Source: an uncultured Saprospiraceae bacterium (GTDB lineage: Bacteria > Bacteroidota > Bacteroidia > Chitinophagales > Saprospiraceae). Taken from it: DNA of 9,702 bases. Below, piece after piece: positions 6,109 through 9,702 of the stretch. Under the pieces are notes generated by a model. The model was not told the origin of the DNA, ran no database searches, and was given only the letters and a program-made list of their open reading frames with translations. Each line of letters begins with the position of its first letter. Position 1 is the stretch's first letter. The position numbers were made by a program, and so were the translations under genes. The stretch lies in the NCBI GenBank assembly GCA_934699305.1, contig CAKUWM010000085.1, forward strand, positions 1-9,702, read 5' to 3'.

Positions 6109-6930
6109 ATGTTTAATAAAAGGATTAGTCCGAAAAGCGAAGAGGAAATTACTAAAATAAAAGAAAGCTGCACAATAGTTGTTAAGGCTATTGCTCACGT
6201 TGCCAAGATAATTAAGCCCGGTGTTACCGGTTTGTATCTTGATAAAGAAGCAGAGACTGTTATTAGAGACATGGGTGGTATTCCGGCGTTTAAGGGATAT
6301 CATGGCTTCCCTGGATCTTTGTGTATTTCCATTAATTCTGCAGTTGTACATGGGATTCCCAATGATGACGAGTTGAAAGAAGGAGATGTAGTATCCATTG
6401 ATTGTGGAGCCGTTCTTAATGAATATTTTGGAGACTCTGCCTATACATTTGCATTGAAGCCTGTGACTGATGAAGTTATTCAGTTGTTAAAAGTAACCAA
6501 TGAATCTCTTTATAAAGGTGTGGCACAAGCGAAGGTGGGCAATAGAATTGGAGATATTTCATTTGCAGTTCAGGAATATACCGAATTGCAACATAAATAT
6601 GGGGTTGTAAGAGAGTTGGTGGGTCATGGTATTGGGAAAAATCTACATGAACCACCCGATGTTCCAAATTTTGGGAAGAAAGGAAATGGTTTAAAGTTGG
6701 AAGAAAATTGGACAATAGCAATAGAACCAATGATTAATTTAGGGCGAAAAGATGTTTATCAAGCCAAAGATCGCTGGACTATATTAACCAAAGATAATAA
6801 GCCATCAGCTCACTTCGAACATACGGTAGCAGTGCGATTACATGGAGGGGAAATTCTTTCAGATCACACTGAAATTGAGGAAGAAATAAAAAATAATGGA
6901 AATTTAGTGAATATTTCCAAAAATATTTAG
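6109..6930 (+). CDS. map: type I methionine aminopeptidase
   Basis: MetAP removes the initiator Met from nascent cytosolic proteins after deformylation, when residue 2 is small. The 273-residue protein has the pita-bread fold signatures of type I enzymes. The five metal ligands align with E. coli: D98 (SIDCG), D109 (FGDSAYTF), H173 (VGHGIGKNLHEPP), E206 (AIEPMI) and E237 (HFEHTV). Substrate-contacting H81 (VVHGIP) and H180 are also present, so it should be active. There is no N-terminal zinc-finger or SH3-binding extension, and the type II insert is lacking. It lies 71 bases after secY and 25 before infA. This secY-map-infA order without adk is usual in Bacteroidota, while E. coli keeps map away from the spc operon. 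The C-terminus is a few residues longer than in E. coli (264 aa). Confidence 0.97.
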   Translation: MFNKRISPKSEEEITKIKESCTIVVKAIAHVAKIIKPGVTGLYLDKEAETVIRDMGGIPAFKGYHGFPGSLCISINSAVVHGIPNDDELKEGDVVSIDCGAVLNEYFGDSAYTFALKPVTDEVIQLLKVTNESLYKGVAQAKVGNRIGDISFAVQEYTELQHKYGVVRELVGHGIGKNLHEPPDVPNFGKKGNGLKLEENWTIAIEPMINLGRKDVYQAKDRWTILTKDNKPSAHFEHTVAVRLHGGEILSDHTEIEEEIKNNGNLVNISKNI

Positions 6931-6955
6931 ATATTTGCACTCCGAAAAAAGGGAT

Positions 6956-7174
6956 ATGTCAAAACAAGATATTATAAAACAAGACGGTATAATTGAAGAA
7001 GCGTTGTCTAACGCTATGTTTAGAGTACGTCTTGAGAATGATCATCAAATTTTGGCAACCATATCCGGAAAAATGCGTATGCACTATATTAGAATCTTAC
7101 CCGGAGATAAAGTTTCAGTGGAAATGTCGCCATATGACTTATCTAGGGGTAGAATAATATATAGATATAAATAA
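6956..7174 (+). CDS. infA: translation initiation factor IF-1
   Basis: IF-1 is a single OB-fold protein that occupies the A site of the 30S subunit during initiation and strengthens IF-2 and IF-3 action. From the ATG at 6956 the product is 72 residues, the standard IF-1 length, with the hallmarks QDGIIEEALSNAMFRVRLEN (9-28), ISGKMRMHYIRILPGDKV (36-53) and VEMSPYDLSRGRIIYRYK (55-72). The frame is open upstream to a TTG at 6935, but the extra seven residues (MHSEKRD) are not part of the family, so I reject that start. A GGG two bases before the ATG is too close to be a Shine-Dalgarno. It lies between map and rpmJ. Confidence 0.98.
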   Translation: MSKQDIIKQDGIIEEALSNAMFRVRLENDHQILATISGKMRMHYIRILPGDKVSVEMSPYDLSRGRIIYRYK

Positions 7175-7186
7175 AAAATTTGACTA

Positions 7187-7303
7187 ATGAAAGTTAGAGC
7201 ATCAATTAAAAAACGGTCGGTAGATTGTAAGATCGTAAGAAGAAAGGGGAAACTTTATGTTATCAACAAAAAGAACCCTAAGTTTAAACAAAGACAAGGA
7301 TAA
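7187..7303 (+). CDS. rpmJ: 50S ribosomal protein L36 (bL36), zinc-free form
   Basis: L36 is the smallest ribosomal protein and stabilises 23S rRNA domain V contacts late in 50S assembly. Reading from the ATG at 7187 gives 38 residues beginning MKVRASIKKRSVDCKIVRRK, then GKLYVINKKNPKFKQRQG and a TAA at 7301-7303. The MKVRASIKK start and the KQRQG end are diagnostic. Zinc-type L36 has a Cys-Cys-Cys-His site; here only C14 remains, with Ser, Asn and Phe at the other three places, so it is a C-minus form, as usual in Bacteroidota. It lies 12 bases after infA and 28 before rpsM. Confidence 0.97.
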   Translation: MKVRASIKKRSVDCKIVRRKGKLYVINKKNPKFKQRQG

Positions 7304-7331
7304 TATTTATCAATTATAATAGCATAATTTT

Positions 7332-7709
7332 ATGGCTCGTATAGCAGGAGTTGATTTACCCAGGAACAAGAGAGGCGTCATTGCCTTAACCTATATTTTC
7401 GGTATTGGACGTTCACTGGCTTCAAAAGTATTGGAACAGGCCGGTGTCAGTGAAGATACCAAGGTTATTGACTGGAATGATGAGAATATCAAAACTATTT
7501 CTCGTATAGTCAATGATGAACATAAGACAGAAGGTCAACTTAGGTCTGAAATCCAGTTGAATATTAAGCGATTGATGGATATCGCATCATATCGCGGTCT
7601 TCGCCATCGAAAAGGCTTGCCTTTAAGAGGTCAACGTACTAAAAATAATTCACGCACTCGTAAGGGTAAACGTAAGACAGTTGCTAACAAGAAGAAGGCT
7701 ACTAAATAA
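7332..7709 (+). CDS. rpsM: 30S ribosomal protein S13 (uS13)
   Basis: S13 is in the 30S head; it contacts the P-site tRNA through its basic C-terminal tail and forms bridges B1a and B1b with the 50S subunit (L5). The 125-residue product starts MARIAGVDLPRNKRGVIALTY, has the helix-two-turn-helix core with FGIGRSLASKVLEQAGV (23-39), and the signature SYRGLRHRKGLPLRGQRTKN at 86-105 followed by NSRTRKGKRKT and a lysine-rich tail. Length is normal. It starts the alpha-operon part of the cluster. The 28-base leader is A/T-only apart from a few bases and is too short to hold a pseudoknot like the S4 target upstream of rpsM in E. coli, so that kind of control is not supported here. Confidence 0.98.
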   Translation: MARIAGVDLPRNKRGVIALTYIFGIGRSLASKVLEQAGVSEDTKVIDWNDENIKTISRIVNDEHKTEGQLRSEIQLNIKRLMDIASYRGLRHRKGLPLRGQRTKNNSRTRKGKRKTVANKKKATK

Positions 7710-7745
7710 TTGTAAATAACATCGATATTATATAGCTTAATTATT

Positions 7746-8135
7746 ATGGCTAAAGCACAAAAGAAAGTTAAAAAAAGAAAAGTTAAGGTCGAGTCTGAAG
7801 GACTGGCTTATATACAGGCAAGTTTCAATAACCTGATTGTATCTCTTACCAACAGACAAGGGGAAGTTATTTCATGGGCATCAGCCGGAAAAGCCGGTTT
7901 TAGAGGCTCTAAGAAGAATACACCGTATGCAGCTCAAGTGGCTGCGTCAGATGCAGGTAAGGTTGCTTATGATGCAGGATTGCGTAATGTTGAAGTGTAT
8001 GTCAAGGGTCCTGGGGCAGGTAGAGAATCTGCAATCAGAGCAATTGATGGATCAGGTATCAAAGTTTCTAAGATATTTGATATCACTCCAATTCCGCATA
8101 ACGGATGTCGTCCTCCTAAGAAAAGAAGAGTTTAA
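7746..8135 (+). CDS. rpsK: 30S ribosomal protein S11 (uS11)
   Basis: S11 lies on the 30S platform near the mRNA exit and the E site. The 129-residue product has the basic N-terminus (KKVKKRKVKV), AYIQASFNNLIVSLTNRQGE at 21-40, SWASAGKAGFRGSKKNTPYA at 43-62, the VKGPGAGRESAIRA loop at 86-99, and the conserved C-terminus ITPIPHNGCRPPKKRRV. The Asn-Gly pair at N119-G120 corresponds to the site where E. coli S11 carries an isoaspartate; the motif is intact here, but the modification itself cannot be seen from DNA. A 106-codon frame overlapping in the next reading frame is a shadow of this gene. It lies 36 bases after rpsM and 31 before rpsD. Confidence 0.98.
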   Translation: MAKAQKKVKKRKVKVESEGLAYIQASFNNLIVSLTNRQGEVISWASAGKAGFRGSKKNTPYAAQVAASDAGKVAYDAGLRNVEVYVKGPGAGRESAIRAIDGSGIKVSKIFDITPIPHNGCRPPKKRRV

Positions 8136-8166
8136 TCACTATCATAGTATAAAGTAGATATAAATT

Positions 8167-8778
8167 ATGGCAAGATATACTGGTCCTGCAAGCAAAAAAG
8201 CAAGAGCATTTGGCGAACCGATTTTTGGACCCGATAAAGCTTTTGACAAAAAGAAATATGCACCTGGTCAACATGGACCTTCTCGTAGAAGAAAACAAAA
8301 GTCTGACTATGCACTTCAGTTGATGGAAAAACAAAAGGCTAAATATACGTATGGTATATTGGAGCGTCAGTTTAGAAATACATTTACTAAAGCCGCAAGA
8401 AAGGGTGGTGTAACAGGTACCGTTTTGTTACAGTTTTTAGAATCTCGCCTTGATAACGTTGTTTATCGTATGGGTGTATCTAATACTCGTAGAGGTGCTC
8501 GTCAGCTGGTATCACATAGACACATTGTTGTCAATGGTGTAGTTACCAATATACCATCATTTCAGGTTAGACCAGGCGATGTGATTGAAGTTAGAGGACG
8601 ATCCAGAGGATTGGATATTGTTACTTCTAATGTAAAATCAAAACACGATAATCGTAAATTTGCATGGATTGAATTTAATCCTGAAAGAATGGAAGGCAAA
8701 TACCTTGCTTATCCTGAAAGAGACCAAATTCCGGAAAATATCAATGAACAGTTGATCGTCGAATTATATTCTAAATAA
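8167..8778 (+). CDS. rpsD: 30S ribosomal protein S4 (uS4), zinc-free form
   Basis: S4 is a primary 16S rRNA binder that starts 30S body assembly and, with S3 and S5, forms the mRNA entry pore. In E. coli it represses the alpha operon. The 203-residue product has the N-terminal domain MARYTGPASKKARAFGE, YAPGQHGPSRRRKQKSDY at 31-48, the helix LMEKQKAKYTYGILERQFRN at 52-71, and the S4 RNA-binding domain at about 92-150 (ESRLDNVVYRMGVSNTRRGA, then SHRHIVVNGVVTNIPSFQVR and PGDVIEVRGRS). The N-terminal domain lacks the cysteine cluster of zinc-type S4, so this is the C-minus form. Length is close to the 207 aa of E. coli. The stop codon lies inside a possible stem-loop. Confidence 0.98.
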   Translation: MARYTGPASKKARAFGEPIFGPDKAFDKKKYAPGQHGPSRRRKQKSDYALQLMEKQKAKYTYGILERQFRNTFTKAARKGGVTGTVLLQFLESRLDNVVYRMGVSNTRRGARQLVSHRHIVVNGVVTNIPSFQVRPGDVIEVRGRSRGLDIVTSNVKSKHDNRKFAWIEFNPERMEGKYLAYPERDQIPENINEQLIVELYSK

Positions 8779-8797
8779 TTCATTCGGATATTTTTTT
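8755..8797 (+). terminator. possible weak intrinsic terminator or attenuator between rpsD and rpoA
   Basis: GAATTAT (8761-8767) and ATAATTC (8775-8781) form a perfect 7-bp stem around a 7-base loop that contains the end of rpsD, including part of its stop codon. The stem can be lengthened after an internal loop (TC against ATT) by ATCG at 8755-8758 pairing with CGgAT at 8785-8789 with a bulged G. One base later comes a run of seven T (8791-8797). A stem-loop followed by a T run is the shape of an intrinsic terminator, but the stem is A/T-rich and broken, so any termination would be partial. Ribosomes finishing rpsD would cover it, which would fit translation-dependent attenuation. This is inference from pairing by eye. 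Confidence 0.3.
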
Positions 8798-8829
8798 CAA
8801 TCATTTTATCATTTGTAGATTTATTCAAA

Positions 8830-9702
8830 ATGAGTATATTAAACTTTCAAAAACCAGAAAAAATTATTCTTCAAAAAGCCACCGATTTCGATGGCATTTT
8901 TGAGTTTAAACCACTTGAACCTGGTTTTGGACAAACTATCGGTAACTCATTGAGAAGAGTTCTTCTTAACTCCCTCGAAGGTTTTGCTATCTCTGCTATA
9001 CGCATAGGTGGTGTGGATCATGAGTTTACCACAATACCTGGCGTTGTTGAAGACGTTATTGAGATTATCCTTAACTTGAAGCAAGTTCGTTTGAAATTGA
9101 ATCTCAATGATGAAGATATTACAAATGAAAAAATTTACCTTACTTTAAGAGGTAAAGAAGAATTTAGATCAGGTGATATTGAACAATTTACCAATGTGTT
9201 CAAGGTGATGAATCCTGATTTGCTCATTTGTCACATGGATCCTAGTGTGACATTGGAAATAGAACTTACCATTAATAAAGGTAGGGGATATGTTCCGGCT
9301 GATGAGCAACCGGAAAGAGACAATATTATTGGCGTTATTCCAATCGATTCAATATATACTCCGGTGAAAAATGTTGCCTATAGGGTATCTAATACAAGGG
9401 TAGGCCAACGTACCGACTATGAAAAGTTGACCATTGAGGTCAAAACAGATGGTACTATTCATCCGGAGGATGCCGTCAAAGAAGCATCCAGAATATTGAT
9501 TCATCACTTGATGTTGATTACGGATGAGAATATTTCATTTGATGATGCAACGAAGAGCGAAGAAAATGTAGTGGATGAACATATACTACACATGAGAAAG
9601 CTTTTAAAGACTACCCTTGAAGATCTCGATCTTTCTGTAAGAGCTTATAACTGTCTAAAAGCAGCAAAAATCAATTCTTTGAGCGAACTGGTACAATACG
9701 AA
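8830..9702 (+). CDS. rpoA: DNA-directed RNA polymerase subunit alpha, 5' part
   Basis: RpoA dimerises to nucleate RNA polymerase assembly, and its C-terminal domain contacts UP elements and activators. The reading frame runs from ATG 8830 to the window end without a stop, giving 291 residues of an expected 330 or so. The N-terminal domain shows FEFKPLEPGFGQTIGNSLRR (25-43) and VLLNSLEGFAISAIRI (44-59), the dimerisation core, then PGVVEDVIEIILNLK (70-84), the insert domain at about 55-170 ending RGYVPADEQ, and YRVSNTRVGQRTDYEKLTIE (184-203). A linker near 235-258 leads to the C-terminal domain, where LSVRAYNCLKAAKI (268-281) contains R271 and N274, equivalent to E. coli R265 and N268 that bind DNA. 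The gene is cut by the window edge; rplQ is expected next. Confidence 0.98.
   Translation, partial: MSILNFQKPEKIILQKATDFDGIFEFKPLEPGFGQTIGNSLRRVLLNSLEGFAISAIRIGGVDHEFTTIPGVVEDVIEIILNLKQVRLKLNLNDEDITNEKIYLTLRGKEEFRSGDIEQFTNVFKVMNPDLLICHMDPSVTLEIELTINKGRGYVPADEQPERDNIIGVIPIDSIYTPVKNVAYRVSNTRVGQRTDYEKLTIEVKTDGTIHPEDAVKEASRILIHHLMLITDENISFDDATKSEENVVDEHILHMRKLLKTTLEDLDLSVRAYNCLKAAKINSLSELVQYE

Noticed and set aside
7304..7331. A ribosomal-protein S4 autoregulatory pseudoknot before rpsM
   Set aside because: The gap is only 28 bases, almost all A and T, and cannot hold the E. coli-type structure without using coding sequence; no pairing was seen.
7837..8157. A 106-codon + strand frame overlapping rpsK and running past its end
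   Set aside because: It lies in another frame of a fully conserved S11 gene, resembles no known protein and has no own leader; it is a shadow frame.
8804..8816. TATCATTTG before rpoA as a Bacteroidota -7 promoter element
   Set aside because: Spacing between TA and TTTG is three bases rather than two and no clear -33 element is seen; not strong enough to annotate a promoter.

Overview
The window is a continuous piece of a bacterial ribosomal-protein superoperon, all on the + strand: the 3' end of rpmC, the spc block (rpsQ to secY), then map, infA and rpmJ, and the alpha block (rpsM, rpsK, rpsD, rpoA). It starts inside rpmC and ends inside rpoA. I count 20 genes, 18 complete and 2 cut by the window edges. 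There are no RNA genes, mobile elements, CRISPR arrays or phage genes, and no non-coding stretch longer than 71 bases.

The organism is most likely a member of the Bacteroidota, probably order Bacteroidales. Four observations support this. The gene order secY-map-infA-rpmJ-rpsM, with map present and adk absent, is the usual layout in that phylum. The start codons lack Shine-Dalgarno motifs and are preceded by A/T-rich sequence. S14 (89 aa), L36 (38 aa) and S4 are all of the cysteine-poor, zinc-free type. The protein sequences also resemble Bacteroidales homologues as I remember them. Genus cannot be fixed by reading alone. The DNA is A+T-rich by eye.

Layout: 1-91 holds the L29 C-terminus. 134-4622 holds S17, L14, L24, L5, S14, S8, L6, L18, S5, L30 and L15. 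4673-6037 is SecY, the membrane channel through which new proteins are exported. 6109-6930 is methionine aminopeptidase, which trims the first Met from nascent chains. 6956-7303 holds initiation factor IF-1 and L36. 7332-8778 holds S13, S11 and S4. From 8830 to the window end is the RNA polymerase alpha subunit. Together they link ribosome assembly, translation initiation, N-terminal processing, secretion and transcription in one transcription unit.

I see no previously undescribed system. The points worth a second look are small: a basic C-terminal tail on L29, an imperfect stem-loop followed by seven T between rpsD and rpoA, an imperfect hairpin in the secY-map gap, an N-terminal extension on L24, a changed last residue in S8, and the general lack of Shine-Dalgarno sites.
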